64,000 nt of DNA. It comes from Saprolegnia diclina VS20 (taxonomy: Eukaryota; Oomycota; Saprolegniomycetes; Saprolegniales; Saprolegniaceae). The notes below the pieces were generated by a model. The model saw only the letters and a program-made list of their open reading frames with translations. It searched no databases and had not been told where the DNA came from. How positions within the stretch are numbered: position 1 is the stretch's first letter; the number at the start of each line of letters is the position of its first letter. The stretch spans positions 1,287,845-1,351,844 of the forward strand of contig NW_008246070.1 in the NCBI RefSeq assembly GCF_000281045.1, given 5' to 3'. The translations under genes and the position numbers were made by a program. This document shows positions 33,901-45,942 of this stretch, piece by piece.

Positions 33901-36900
33901 CGACGTGGGCTTCTGGCAAGAGACCGAGCTCGTCCGGCTGCAAGAGCAAATCGACCTGCGACGTCGTCGACCACGACACGGCGACATCGGACGTTGTCTC
34001 GTCGATACTCGTCTCGATGCAGTGATGCGCCCACACGTGCTGGAGCAGAAGTGTCGCTACCTTAGTTTCATGGTCCTCCAACTTGGCCGCCGTGAGGAAG
34101 CTCAGCGCGTCGCGGTCGGTCGAGCTCATCGCGATGAGCAGCTGCATCGTGCGGATCGGGTCGCGCGCATAGTCGGCCGCGAACGCCGACGCTTTGCCGT
34201 GCACGTTGCTTTGGTCGAGAAACAGCTCGAGCGAATTCGGGTTCTTGGCGATGAGAGTCGCGATGATGGCCGTGCAGTCGACATTGCCGACCGACGCGCG
34301 GCTCGAGAGCGCGTTGATGATCTTGATCTTGCCATGCGATGCGTCAAACTCCATGAGCAAGTACGCCTCGCTGGCCGCATTGCCCACAATGAGGCACCGC
34401 AGCGCTTTCCAAAACGGGACCTACCAAACGCCTCACACTCCAAGCAAGAAGAAGTCGAACGTACGAGCATCGCAGTCAGGTCGTCGCTGGCCGGAATGTA
34501 GTCCAAGCACGCAGCCGCCATAAAGATAGCATCGAGAATGTCCATGTCGATGCACACCGTCTTATACGCTCGCAAGCGCGCGTTTTCTTCGTCTTCTTCA
34601 AACTGCTTGTCCATGAGCTCGACGATCTGCATCGTCGTCGTCGTCACGTGGGCCATGATGTGGTGGAGGCGCTACCATATGCAATAATTTATCGACTACA
34701 ATGGCATGCATTCAACACGTACCGACGGCGGCGCCTGCGTCAGCGCAGCATGCGCGAGCTTGAGGAAGCTCTCGCGCCAGTGGTACACTTCGTATAGCAT
34801 TTGGCTCTCGTCGACCGGGATTGGCTCGAGGCGAAAGGCCTCGGTGCCCTTCTCGGGGCTCCAGTACAGCTACGCCGTATCCATGATGGACTGGCACAAT
34901 GCGCAAAAGACGCACCTTGTCCTTGTGCCCGATCAGATGCCAGAGATGGCCGCAGCGCGCGCACGTGGACTGAACCGTCACGCGTAGGTCGGATGCGAGG
35001 TCCAGTTTGAGCGTCGCGAGCGTCATTGTCTCCGTGTCTTCGGTGAGGAGCACGGCGGGAATGCTGTAGTCGCGTGTGACGCACGGACACTGCATGCCGA
35101 GCACGTAGCGCGTGCCAACATGCCGGAGCTGGTACCAGTCTTCGTCGTTGGCGACGAGGAGTTCGATCGCAAACACCGAGTCCATCGACTTGTGTGGCTG
35201 CAGCACCGTCTCGAGCGACGTCGCTAATGGCACGAGGCGCTGGCCGAGACACGCTACCGCTTGGTCCTGGAGGAGCAGGTGGCACGGCTCTTGGAGCACC
35301 TTGGGCAACGCCGCGGACGCTTCGTGGTGGGCGTACATGCCAATGGCCAGCAAAGATGGCTTGGGCGGCGTGATCACGACGGGCTTGGCGCGCTGGTTCG
35401 AGCCGACGAGGTCGCCGAGGCAGGCGCTCACAAGCGAGATCGGCGTCGACGTGGCCACGGGCTCGTCAAACTCCTTGCCCGTCGACGGCACCGCGAGCTG
35501 CATAAACTGAAACCACGAGTAGCACGACCCTTGTGCATCGAGCGAGACCTACACCCATATTCGTACATGGAATTGTAGGTATCCAACGGCGTACGTTGGC
35601 CGTGCCGGGCGCCGCGAGGGGGTTGACGCGGAGGTACTTTTGCGACTTGACGTGCAGCAGCTGGTACGTCGTGTTGTACTGGACCTCGGTCGTCGTTGTC
35701 CGCGTCGCGACCAGTAGAGTCGCATTGCGCTTTTTTTCACTAGCATGTATCAAGTTGATACCGAGACTCGGCTGCGAGGATTTTCGTACCGCTCTTCTTC
35801 CGAGTACGGGTCGGGCTTTGTGAGGCTCGACATGGAGACCGACGTTTCGGTGAAGGCGCCGACGCTCACGTGGTCGTACGACAGCTGCGGGTGCACGACG
35901 AAGAGGTGGTCGAGCCAGTCATGCACATCTGAGACGTGCAGATCCGAGTGCAGAAAGCCGTCGCTCGAGAGCACGTGCGAATCGTCGTCGGACGCAAACA
36001 TAAAGTAGACTAGGTCGCCAATGTGGACGGTCGACGGCGGCGCGGTGCTGGGCACGAGCAGCGGAATGTCGGACGGCGCGCGGTAGTACGTCTTGTACAG
36101 CAGCAGCGCAATCTCCTTCTCTTGCGTCATGGCCGCGAGTGACAAGAGCGTGTCATTGTTCTACGCATGACACTATCGCATGTGGCTTTCTTAAGAGAAT
36201 GAATACCGTGTTACTCGCGTCAATCGACGCGCCGTGCTGCAAGAGCAGCTGCGTCAACGCCAAGTCCGTCATCTCGACCGCCGCGACCATGAGCGGCGTC
36301 GCGCCGTACTACGCCGACGCTAAGATCGCAATTTGATAGCGTCGGAAGACGTACGAGGTTGCGCGCTTCGAGGTCAGCGCCTTTGGCGACGAGCGCCTCG
36401 ACAACGTTCGCGTGCTGCTTCTCGACGGCCAAGTGCAGTGGCGTCTTGGCCTCCTAAATTGCAGCATTGAATGAATGGGTCCGATATGCTTGGAGATACG
36501 TACCGAGTTGGAGACGTTGACAAGCGCACCGACTTCAATCAGGTGCTGCGCAATCTCGGTGCGCTCGAGCTCGAGCGCGAGCGTCAAGGGCGTGTCCCGG
36601 CCATACTCGGTCGCGGTCGTCGCCTCCATGTTGGCCCCGTGGTCAAGGAGGAGCTGGACCAGCCCCAAGTCGCCGAGTTGGATCGCCAAGTGCAAGGCCG
36701 AGTACCCGGTCTTCTGGCGCATGAGCCGACAATAGGGTTTGGGGAATGACGTACGAGGTTGGCGAGGTTGATGTCGGCGCCGCGCTCAATGAGGAGCGTC
36801 GCGAGGTCGACGTGCGCATTGTCTTCGTCGTCGAGCGCGCACACGAGCGCCGTCCGGTGCTCCTACCCAACACGTCCTTGCATGGTGACGCGCTCGCAGT

Positions 36901-37910
36901 GTCAATGACGCGTACCGCGTCAATAAAGTCGAGTGCGCAGTTGGCGTCGAGAAGCTGCGTCACAATCTCGTCATGGCCTTCCGAGACGGCGAGCATGAGG
37001 GGTGTTGCGCCAAACTGCCGACAAATGGCGCGTTCAGCTCCGTGATGACAAGGAGAATCGACGTACCCGGTCCTGGAGGTCGACTTCAATGTCGAGGCAG
37101 CTGAGAAGGAACCCGACGACGTTAACGTTGCCCTGGAACGCTGCGACGCCGAGGGCACTGCGTCCTTCCTATAATGCCATGGCATGTCCATCGATCGTCT
37201 GTGAAATGAGGTCGTACGTCGTCGACCGCATTGATGTCGGAGGCGGCGACGAGCACATCGAGCACATCGACGTGGCCCACTGACGCGGCGAGTAAGAAGG
37301 GCGTCTGGTTCGACTAGACACCGAAGAGGTGGGATGCGAGGTCGCCACACAATATCCTACCGAGTTTTTGGCGTCGACGCGGATCTTGGTCGTCAGCAGC
37401 TCGGCAACCACGTCCGCGTGGCCCTCCTCGGCCGCCAAATGCAGTGCGTTCTCGCGGCTCTACCCATCGCCGTTAAAATTGCAGTCGAAAGAGGACGACT
37501 ACCTTTGTGACAGTGTTGACATCGGTGACAGCCACGAGCGCCTCGACGACCGCGAGCATGCCCTGCTTCGCAGCTTCCAGCAGCGCTTTCTCCAGCGTGT
37601 CGGCCACCGTGCGCTAACAGCATCGCAGCATAAGACGTCGATGGGTGGCGCAGTGACGTACGTCGCCGCTGGCAGCCAGCTTGTGCACGAGGGAGAGCGC
37701 GGCCTTGGTCTTGCCGTGCGCAATGGCGTCGAGAAGAGCCTACGCATTCTGCATCTGAGATCTTATCGCTGGCGATGTGCATACGTCCTGCTGCTTGGCC
37801 GGCGACGTCGGCGACCTGCGCTGGTGCGAAGTGTCCATCGCCGCAAGCCGCTGAAATGTACTTTGAAGGAGTTGGATATCATCTCGTGGTCGCATTTTTA
37901 TTATTTTCAT
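27982..37910 (-). CDS. Ankyrin-repeat / IP3-receptor-like calcium release channel fusion
   Basis: Twenty-three minus-strand exons join without a phase break into about 2,952 codons, from ATG 37910 to TAA 27982. Residues 1-105 are helical. About 106-436 are roughly ten ankyrin repeats, mostly one per exon with phase-0 introns (for example NALHLAAEEGHADVVAELL, SALHLAIQLGDLGLVQLLL). The exon at 36160-35790 carries the end of the last repeat and continues directly into the ligand-binding/MIR-like region (VHIGDLVYFMF near 451; YQLLHVKSQKYLRVNP next exon). Two very large exons, 34420-32342 and 32289-29708, hold the RIH-type armadillo region. Six membrane segments lie at about 2490-2830, with the selectivity filter GGGIGD at about 2778-2783, then the CxxC...H zinc region (NSCLVC, RHTNEEHNLWHYFFF) and a C-terminal coiled coil. 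It should be a tetrameric intracellular calcium release channel; ligand dependence is not proven. All introns are 41-58 nt. Confidence 0.88.
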
Positions 37911-38736
37911 ACAAAGATCAAGATGCAAAATGCATTTTATAACGCTCCTGCCGCTCTTGATGCCCAAAAGCGAGTGGGACCCGACCCATGATCCGGTCCA
38001 TTTTTGTGGGCCCTGCCCATGATACACTGCATTATGGGGACCCACACAATGGACGACGGACCGAGCGATCGGCCCCCACCCAACGCCGTCGTGAGCGCAA
38101 GAGTTTCTAGGAGCACTCACGCAAGGATATTGGTCGACGTACAGCCATTGCATGGCGGATGGCACCTGCGGTCTCGAGCGAGTAATCCTAGTTTACAGTC
38201 TGGCTACTACAAAGCGCGAGAAGTCCGGTGTGCATGGATTAGCCAAGGTGGAGGTTACTGTGAGGTAAACAAGTCGACCATCTCAGGCGATGGCGAGCAG
38301 GAGGGCGTGCGCGTGCATTGCATCCGCAACGGCAACTTCAGAACGCCTCGTCTTTGTCACCGATGAAGTGGAAGTGCTTATAGAACGAGGTACCCACCCA
38401 GGTAGGGGGCCCCACGAAAACTAGCCATCAGCCGCAGGTTTGCGGTCGTCAGCGCCTGTCGCAATGGATGGCCGCAGGACCCCATGGAAGCCAGCGATAT
38501 GTATCCTTCACAAGACAGCCGCGGTACTGCACCGCCAGTGGCTCAAGCTTTACCACCTCGAGCTTTCGAGCAGCTTTGAAACACAAAGAGCAACTCAGCG
38601 CCCGTTCAAATCTTTGAGCCAATGGCAACGATTCCGCGATTCATTGACCACCGCCGCGGATGGTCAGTCATTCGTAGAAGTGCAATAGTAAGCCTATTAA
38701 TACTAGTAGTACGATTAAAGTACCGGCAAGCATTTG
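37911..38736. other. Intergenic region upstream of the calcium channel
   Basis: About 830 bp between two minus-strand genes. The channel promoter should be here. Near 37976-38055 two related blocks (gacccatgatccggtcc... and gcccatgatacactg..., with GGGACCC nearby) form an imperfect local repeat. Open frames in this stretch lack protein character. No RNA gene is seen. Confidence 0.35.
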
Positions 38737-40048
38737 TTAGCCATCATCTTGGATCTCGTCGTCCGTGCTCTTCTCTGGTCGTAGGGCGGACCGAGGCTCG
38801 GCCACCCTCGTCGACTGTTGTATTCGCGCTGGCCGCTTGTCGCTTGCCAAGGTCGGTGGGGGCATCGGCACCTTCTTGGCCGAACCGTCGGGCCCGACGA
38901 TGCGGTGCGTCATCGAGGTCACCGACGCGCCTTGCAAAAAGGAACACAGTTGCTGGTTGGTTTGTGTGTCAACCACGAGCTCCCGTAGCGTGCGCTTGAG
39001 CTTCTTGAGCTGCACGACCTGAAGGCGGAGCTCTTTCTCCTTGTCCAAAAGCTGTGCCTGGAACGACTCCATCTCGCGTTTGCACTCGTCCAGCTGGTCT
39101 TCGCACGCCTTGATGATGCGGTCGTACTTGGCTTTCTCAAGGCGCTTGGTCTAACAGCGATCGAGATCCAGCGACCATTCAACGGCTTCCCACCCAAAAG
39201 TACGCACCTTCTCGAGCTGCGCCACGCGGGCCTGGAGCTGCAACAGTTCGTCTTCCCGGCCATCGTCCATGTCCTAGCTTATCCAGTGAGTAACGACAAA
39301 CTGGGTTGCCGTCGACCTTGGCTGCGTCACTTGGCGGTTTGTAGCTTTCGTGGGCTTTGATCTTCTCGGTCAGCGATTTGTTGCGCTGAGTCAAGTCGAC
39401 AACTTGCTGGTGGAGTTTGGCCGACCGCTCGTCCGCCGCCTTCTCGCGCTCCTTGTACATGCGGAAGGTCTCTTTGCAGACGCGGAGCTCTTCCATGACC
39501 GAGTGGTGTTTGGCTGGAAAATGCTCTTTCAGCGCCTCGAGCTCTTCAATGCGCTTGGCCTGCGTGCGCTGGAGGTTGGCCAAATACCGGTTCTCATGCA
39601 CGAGCTTCTCGATAAGGAGCTGCTTCTCGCGGGCCTTGTTTTCGAGCTAGTCCCACATCGTTTGCCAGTCTCAAACGACGTGAGAAGCGTACGTGGACAA
39701 GCGCGTCGTTCGAGTGCAGCGACTCGAGCTCCTTGCGCAGCGTCTCGTTGGCCTTGCGGTAGACACCAATCTTCTTTTGGAGAAATTGGAGCTCGGTCTC
39801 TTTCTTGGTCGTCGCATTCACAGTGGTGACTTTCTTGGCCGCAGTCACGGCGACTGCATCGCGCGTTTGGTCGTCTACGGTAGCAGCGTGAGGGTCGATC
39901 GCGGACCGGCGGCCACCTTTCGTGGGACTCGCACGCGCCTTTTCTGGGCTCGATGCGCCCTAATAACACACGTCACGAAGACATGCGAGAGGCATGGGCT
40001 TTCTACTTCGTCGAACGAGTCGTCCTTGTAGTCGACGTCGGCGTCCAT
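38737..40048 (-). CDS. Lebercilin-like coiled-coil protein
   Basis: Five exons (40048-40007, 39959-39693, 39646-39317, 39273-39208, 39150-38737) give about 372 residues; the ATG at 40048 sits in a GCCGCCGCCATGG context. After an acidic, then basic disordered N-terminus, residues 70-300 are coiled coil. The stretch LQRTQAKRIEELEALKEHF, HHSVMEELRVCKETFRMYKE and REKAADERSAKL has the spacing and residue pattern of the lebercilin (LCA5) domain, where an Arg-Gln pair is followed by a His-Asn/His-Ser segment and a Lys/Glu-rich helix. Lebercilin family proteins associate with ciliary microtubules and transport. The C-terminus is Pro/Arg-rich and disordered. The match is by eye and moderate; a generic ciliary or centrosomal coiled coil is the alternative. 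Confidence 0.7.
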
Positions 40049-40669
40049 GGCGGCGGCGCGGATCGGGCAATCGCCGAGTGTGAAACCGCTCGAAAGCGTC
40101 GATTTCTTCATACGAAACGGAGCCAACGCCACGTCGGGCAGCCCAACGTACGTGAGATGCACCAAATGGATTTGGAATCAAATGACCAGTGCTACCGACT
40201 GACTACGTCCCTAGTACCTGTGCAAATAGAGCTGGCTCCATGGTGGACAGTTGACCGTGGCCTTGAATGGGTACCCACGCCTTGTATCGCTCGCAAGGTT
40301 GCAAGACCAGCTCCAGCGCAGAAATTCGCTTCACAACAACCTCAACCGCAATATGCAGGCGACCCCGGCGAGTCAGCAGTATGAACGTGGGCCCGGTTGA
40401 CGGATTGTACGTAGGAGCTAGTGGTGCATCTGTGCATCGTGGATTCCGCAGCGGGGCAGAAGCTACGTCGCGGCTTGCTCCATGCTCTTTGTGTACCGTC
40501 GATGCCGCACTTTACATGTTAGTTAGTCGTATCTCTAGGACAGTCCATGTGGACGGACACCCACGCCAATCGGTTTCAGCCACGATGGATCCGCATACAC
40601 TCCTGGACAGAAACTCAATTTGGCTCATATCCGGATACAATTTGAGTTTTGAGTTTTAAATCTATCAGC
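40049..40669. promoter_or_regulatory. Divergent promoter with perfect TATCCGGATA
   Basis: A 620-bp gap between diverging starts. A perfect TATCCGGATA palindrome lies at 40628-40637, only 33 bp upstream of the HAUS8-like ATG, followed by a T-rich stretch. No coding frame is supported in between. Confidence 0.45.
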
Positions 40670-41913
40670 ATGGCGGACGGTCGCAGCAGTGGCAGCGCCG
40701 GCGATACCAAGCCCAAGCGCAAAGGTATGAGACGTCGATGGCATGCTAACGCAGTGCGCGCGTCTCACTCTTTCTCTCTCAGTCAAGGTCGTTGCGTCAC
40801 GGTATGCGCAGAGCTTGAACATTCCAGCGCGACGTCAAGCTGCGGCGCCGCCGCCGGCCCCAGCGTCGACATCGGCAGCACCTGCTCCAGCTCCAGCACC
40901 GTATGCACGAGCTACATCAGCAAAACGCACGGCTCTGGCCCCGACACAAGCGCCCGCGCCTGCCGCACCGTTGTCTGGCAGCGTGGCCGAGCGGCTGCAG
41001 GCCTTTCGCCAAAAGAAGGCTGCGCACGAGCCAACACGGACACCGACAAAGGTCGTCAAGAAAGCGCGCACGGAAGCAACGACGAGCTCTACGCGTCTCG
41101 ACGTTGCGGCGCCGCCCAAACAGTCCCAGGCGCCAACGACGTCCGCCAAGGACACGGAGCAGGAGACGATTGAGCTCCATGAATCGCTCTACTACCAGCT
41201 CTGCTACGTCGAGCGCTTGGCGGACCAAGCTTTTCAAAAGCAAGAGGCCGACGCCATGGTAGACAACGTACTGGTCATCTCGGTGCAAGCAAGCATGACG
41301 TGGTACTAGGCCCAGCTCGCGGCTGTCTTTGCCGTCGTCCACGAGAAGACCAAGGCCCTCCACAGCATGGAGCGGCGCTGGGCCCATGAGCGCAAAATGT
41401 TTCATTTGCACTCGCACCTCCAAGACCATGTACGACGCGACAGACGTCCTTCCATCATACCTCTCATACCCCATCTTCTAGGGCGCGTCACTGGGGCACT
41501 TGCCCGAGCTCTTTAAAGCCTACGGGGACCAAATTCGCGATCTCTCGAGGGCCATTGGCGCGACGCTGCATCGCCTGCCCATGTCCGATGCCCATTGCTC
41601 GCCCTCGGCGCTGGACGCAGCCCTTCAGGAGCTCACACGCACACTCGAGTACACGTTGTCGTCGACACTGCCGACGTGGGCCACGCCGGTACGTTCGTAT
41701 TGCTCGTCGTCGTGTGAGCCTACGCCCATGTAGATCGCGACACTAGCAACGCACGGCGCCAGTCTGCACACCAACGTGGCGCAGCTCGATGCGCTCTTCG
41801 TCGAGCTGCAAGCACTACTAAGGCAACTCGGTGCGGTGTCAGACAAGGCGCGGAGTCAGGTCATTGGGCGCCTCGAGCGCCAGACCGCACTGGATGGCCT
41901 CGTCGTACCATAG
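40670..41913 (+). CDS. HAUS8-like augmin complex subunit
   Basis: Five exons (40670-40724, 40783-41258, 41310-41429, 41482-41688, 41734-41913) join into about 345 codons. The layout matches HAUS8/Hice1: a basic N-terminus with a KVKVVASRY segment like the VIESRY of the animal protein, a long Pro/Ala/Ser/Lys-rich disordered microtubule-binding part to about residue 155, and then helices. In the helical half, ELHESLYYQLCYVERLADQ, FKAYGDQIRDLSRAIGATLHRLP and LDAALQELTRTLEYTLSSTL follow the same order and spacing as in human HAUS8. Augmin recruits gamma-tubulin to spindle microtubules for branching nucleation. The first intron ends in CAG after a pyrimidine tract, unlike the usual TAG. The assignment is by eye on a fast-evolving family. 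Confidence 0.65.
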
Positions 41914-41983
41914 AAGAGAGAGTGGTCATGGCCGTCATGGACGACACGCTACAACGTGTTGTCGAGTTAATATCTACAACTAC

Positions 41984-43976
41984 CTACACGACCGAGCTGT
42001 TGCGCTGGAGGAGAGCGTTGAACTTCTCCTGGAGCTTCTGTCGCTGCTCCATGCGCTGCGTCACGAGGTCGCTCTTGTTGCGCTTCCAGAAGAGCATGTC
42101 GTCTTCGGGAATGAGGCTCTCGGCGTCGTCGTCGGCTTCGTCGACCGGGTCGTGCTCCCAGCCCATGGACGAGAGAAGCTGGCGCTCCGCGTCCGCGTCC
42201 AGCCGCATCTTGCTCGGACTCTCGGCTGGCACCGGCGCTTTTGGTGCGACAACCTTCTTGACCTTCTTCGGCTTGGTGGGCGTCGGTTCGACTTCAATCG
42301 GCGTCGCCGAGTCGGACGCGGCCGACTTGGTCGCGGCCTTCTTCTTCTTCTTCTTCTTCTCCTTTCGCTTTTCCTTCTTGCGTTCTTCGCGGCGCGAGTC
42401 CTCCTCCTCCTCTGCGAGGAGCTGCTCCATGATCTCTTGGCCATGAAGCGCCTCGACCGCCATGTCAAAGTTGTGTCGAATCGTTGCAATCGCGCAGTAC
42501 AAGAGCAGCTCGGACGACCGCTCTTCGCACTGGATCTTGCTCCACATCATTTGCAGCTTGTCCCAAACGACGAGCCCGAGGCACGTGAGCACCTCGTCTT
42601 GGGCTTCGGCGAGCGTCCGCGCGTGGCGATCGAGCACGACTTCTTGGTCGGCGCGGTCCATGAGCTGGAGGAGGTACTCGAGCGTCGCCGGCACGATGAT
42701 CTGGTTCGTGTCGCGGCAAAAGCTAATCTCGTCAAAGAGGAACGCGCTCGCATCGTCGTGGGACGTGACCGAATTCGGCTCTTCGTGCGACGACGACGAC
42801 CCGTTCGACGAGCTCTTGTCGTCCGAGTAGCAGTGCAAGCCCGCGCAGTCTTCGCAGTCGCTCTCGCTGCAGCCCGACCCGACGAGGAGGTCGTACGCCT
42901 CGAGGACCTTTTCCTTGCAGCGGCAGCAAAACCGGTGCCTTCTCAAGTAGCATTCGAGGTCGTTGAGAAACTGGTCCGAGTCGATTTGCGTAATTTCGTT
43001 TTGGTACTCGGGCGTCATCTTCTCCCACAGATTCGTAAACGTGCCGGGCCGCGGGTGCGACTTGAGCTTCGCCGAGTGGAGCGCACAGCGCTTGCTCGAC
43101 TTGGCAAAGTTCATGCCGAGTCCCAGACTCAGACTGCTCAGCCCGAGCGTGAGACTGCCCAGATGGCCCATCGCGCCGAGGTCGAGGCCGGCCGGCGGCG
43201 GACCAAACATGCCGAGTGGATGGTGCGACGGCGGCGCAGCACCGTTGGCACTCGCCGCCATTGCCGGATGCAAGGGCGCGGTCGGCAGCAGCGACGACGG
43301 GTGATGCGTGGTCGTCGTCGTTGTCATCATCGACGACGATGTCGTGCCATTCGTGTGCATGTGCAGCTTCATCGTTGTCTCGTAGTTGAACGTCGTTGTC
43401 TTGACCTTGAGCGTCGTATTGTGCTTGGCGAGCTTGTTGCCTTTATGGCCCTTGTGCGTGCTCGCGGTCGTCTGGATCACGTTCTGCGTCTCGTGCGACA
43501 CAAAGAGCGCAAGCGTTGCGTCGGCCTGTACGAGGTACGTCGGATGCAGCACAAAGGTTTGGTCCGTATGGAATTGGACAACACCCGAGTCGTTGAGCTG
43601 GATGCTCGTGTTGTTCATGCCACCCGGGTTGAGCGACCCGCAGAGTAGCGGCAGCGTCGTCGTCGCGCGCAGAAAGAGGCTCTCGGCGCCGCTGCGGCAC
43701 GCGAGGCAGGGCACGAGCTCCGCGACCGTGGCGAAGAACTGCACGCCCGTGCCACGCAGGCAATGCATGCGCTCGCTCTCCGACAAGATCGACCAGCGCT
43801 ATTCGTCGAGGATGCGGTCAGGATCACACGTCGCGATGCACACGTGGTCGTACCTTGCGGAACTCCTTGAGCGCAGTCGCCGACGGCTGCACGATGGTGG
43901 ACTTGGATGCGATCGACGAGCAGGGCTTCATCGGGCCTGGCGTCGTCGTCGTCGTCGTCTTGGCAAGCGAGGTCAT
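41984..43976 (-). CDS. GGNBP2-like (gametogenetin-binding protein 2) protein
   Basis: Two exons (43976-43854 and 43798-41984, 55-nt intron) give about 645 residues. Diagnostic blocks of the GGNBP2 family occur in order: RRHRFCCRCKEKVLEAYDLL with a Cys-x-x-Cys pair, a Cys-rich segment (SGCSESDCEDCAGLHC), RHARTLAEAQDEVLTCLG, and AIATIRHNFDMAVEALHG followed by a Lys/Glu/Arg-rich helix. The C-terminus FWKRNKSDLVTQRMEQRQKL, then QEKFN, matches the family tail pattern. Human GGNBP2 is a putative zinc-finger nuclear/cytoplasmic protein with tumour-suppressor and germ-cell roles; molecular function is poorly defined. The middle is His/Thr/Met/Ser-rich low complexity. An animal-like protein retained in an oomycete is noteworthy but the match is strong. 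Confidence 0.85.
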
Positions 43977-44285
43977 TGTCTCGGCGCGACCACCTATCTC
44001 TCGATGTATTCCCGGCGACGCTAGACGGAATAATTACCTCCAATTAAATCGCGGTTGCCTTTTTTTTATTGGATCCGGATACGCCGCACCCGACGGCTGG
44101 CTTTTGGCGCGCGCGCATTGGACCAATGTATGCGGCGACGTCCCACACTGCCAATGAACGCCCGATCGTATCCGGATGATCCCGCCGAGTTCTTAGAAGT
44201 GATCGACTAAGCGTATCAACTTTGAGAGACCGATGACCAAGCGCCGAAGGACAACGAAGCAACTTCCGCATCCGCTTGACGCAGC
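43977..44285. promoter_or_regulatory. Divergent promoter with two TATCCGGAT elements and paired CCAAT boxes
   Basis: This 309-bp gap between GGNBP2-like (-) and the aldo-keto reductase (+) holds GATCCGGATA at 44072-44081 and TATCCGGATG at 44169-44178. Between them are back-to-back CCAAT boxes at 44117-44127 (ATTGG then CCAAT) and another CCAAT near 44152. No coding frame is present. Confidence 0.5.
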
Positions 44286-45456
44286 ATGACGACGACCATC
44301 CAAGACCTCAAGGCCCGGACCAACGGCCTCGCACTTGGCACTGTTGGCCTCGGCGGCCTCTACCAGCAGCTCCCGGGCGAAGCCGTCGCGGTCGCCACCG
44401 AGACCTTCCGCACGGCCTTTGCGCATGGCGTGCGCCTCATCGACACGTCGCCGTGGTACAATAACGCCGAAACAGTCGTCGGCGCGGCGCTGGCGAACCT
44501 CGAGACGTCCCGCGACGAGTACATCCTCGTGACCAAGTGCGGTCGGTACCCGAGTCCATTGCACCCGAATGGCGTCTTTGACTACTCGCGCGACCGCATT
44601 CGCCAAAGCGTGCACGAGTCGCTGCAAAAGCTCGGGTACGATGCTTCGCCGACCCCATCTGGAGATCTGGAGATGGCATCTTCAAGCTGCGTATAGGACA
44701 ACGTACCTCGATGCGGTGTACCTGCACGACGTCGAGTTTGTCGCACGCGAGATTGTGCTCCACACGGCGATCCCGGCGCTCGCCGAGCTCCAGCGCGAAG
44801 GTCTCGTGCGCCTCATTGGCATCTGCGGCTACCCGCTCGACGTAATACGACGACGCTGCGTGGCGTGCGTGGCTCACGCCACCTAATAGGTGCTAGACGA
44901 TCTCATCCAGAACTCGCCGCACCCGCTGCAGATCGTGCAAAGCTACTCGCATCTGACGCTCCAGAACGACACGCTGCTGGCGAAGGCCAAGGCGTGGGAG
45001 GCCAAGGGCATCTTTGTCATCAATGCGGCGCCGCTCTCGATGAGTCTGCTCACGTCGCGTGGCCCGCCGTCGTGGCACCCTGCCTCGCCGGCGCTGCGTG
45101 CGAGCTGCGCCGAGGCGCTCACGTGGCTGGCCGCCCATTCAAAAGCCACGTATGCGTCGCAGCCGTCTGTCGAGAGCTTGGCCATCCAGTACACGCTCGA
45201 CGTGCAGCGCGCGCATCCGTCGATCGCATGCATGGTCGTGGGCAGTATCGGCGAAGCCGAAGTCCTCTCGTCCGTCGCGTGTCGGGATGCCACGGGGCCC
45301 ATGACGGACGCCGACATTGCCAAGGTAATCCTAGACACCCTCGTCCGAGCGCAGTAGTATTTCATTGTCTATGTCTAGTTCCGTGACATCCTCGGTAGCC
45401 ACTACAACGAGTCGTGGACGCAGGACCTGACGTCGTACGTGGCGCCGCGCCAGTAG
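44286..45456 (+). CDS. L-galactose dehydrogenase-like aldo-keto reductase
   Basis: Four exons (44286-44635, 44697-44841, 44890-45324, 45379-45456) encode about 335 residues. The protein follows plant L-galactose 1-dehydrogenase along its whole length: LGTVGLGGLY, the catalytic Asp/Tyr in LIDTSPWYNN, the Lys in LVTKCGRYP, the His in YLHDVEF, GICGYPLDV, VINAAPLSMSLLTSRGPP-type motif and SVESLAIQYTLD, then MVVGSIGEAEV for NADP(P)-pocket contacts. In plants and some protists the enzyme oxidises L-galactose to the lactone in ascorbate synthesis. Substrate here is inferred; D-arabinose or L-fucose dehydrogenase of the same AKR group is possible. The fourth intron-exon junction gives a short C-terminal exon ending APRQ. 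Confidence 0.85.
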
Positions 45457-45942
45457 TGTAGTCGCTAACATAACCAGTGAGCGATCCACGCCGCTTGCTT
45501 CGTTGCGACTTGGCATTAAGGCCGACTTGCGTCAGGACAGCTCTTGCATCTTGCCCATCATGTGCCAGCTGTAGGGGCGGGCCAGCCATACATACAGCCG
45601 TCGAGACAGCAGCGTGCGACACCGAGTACGCTTCTCGGCGCCGGCGCTCGACGTCGACCAAGCTCATGCTCATCGACCGACGCGCTTCCTGCACGCCATG
45701 CTGGCGCTTGGCGTCCGTTACCAACTCGGCTCGCCGTGGGTGTTACATCGGCGGTGGGTTCCAGCGGCGTAATAAAATAAAATCGACGCGATGTCGCGCC
45801 GCGAGTTTTCTGTATTTTAAAACACGGGGATACTGATGATCTTGGTGTTTGTATGTACTTTAATTCATTGACCTCGGAGATGCGGTTAACGGCTGCGCAA
45901 TATATTCCGAACGTTGAGCAGTCGAGAGATCACTCCGACGCC
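45457..45942. other. Intergenic region
   Basis: About 490 bp between two plus-strand genes. Near 45770-45850 an AT-rich stretch with runs such as aataaaataaaat lies upstream of the first HECT gene and is a likely promoter. Short open frames have no protein character. Confidence 0.4.
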
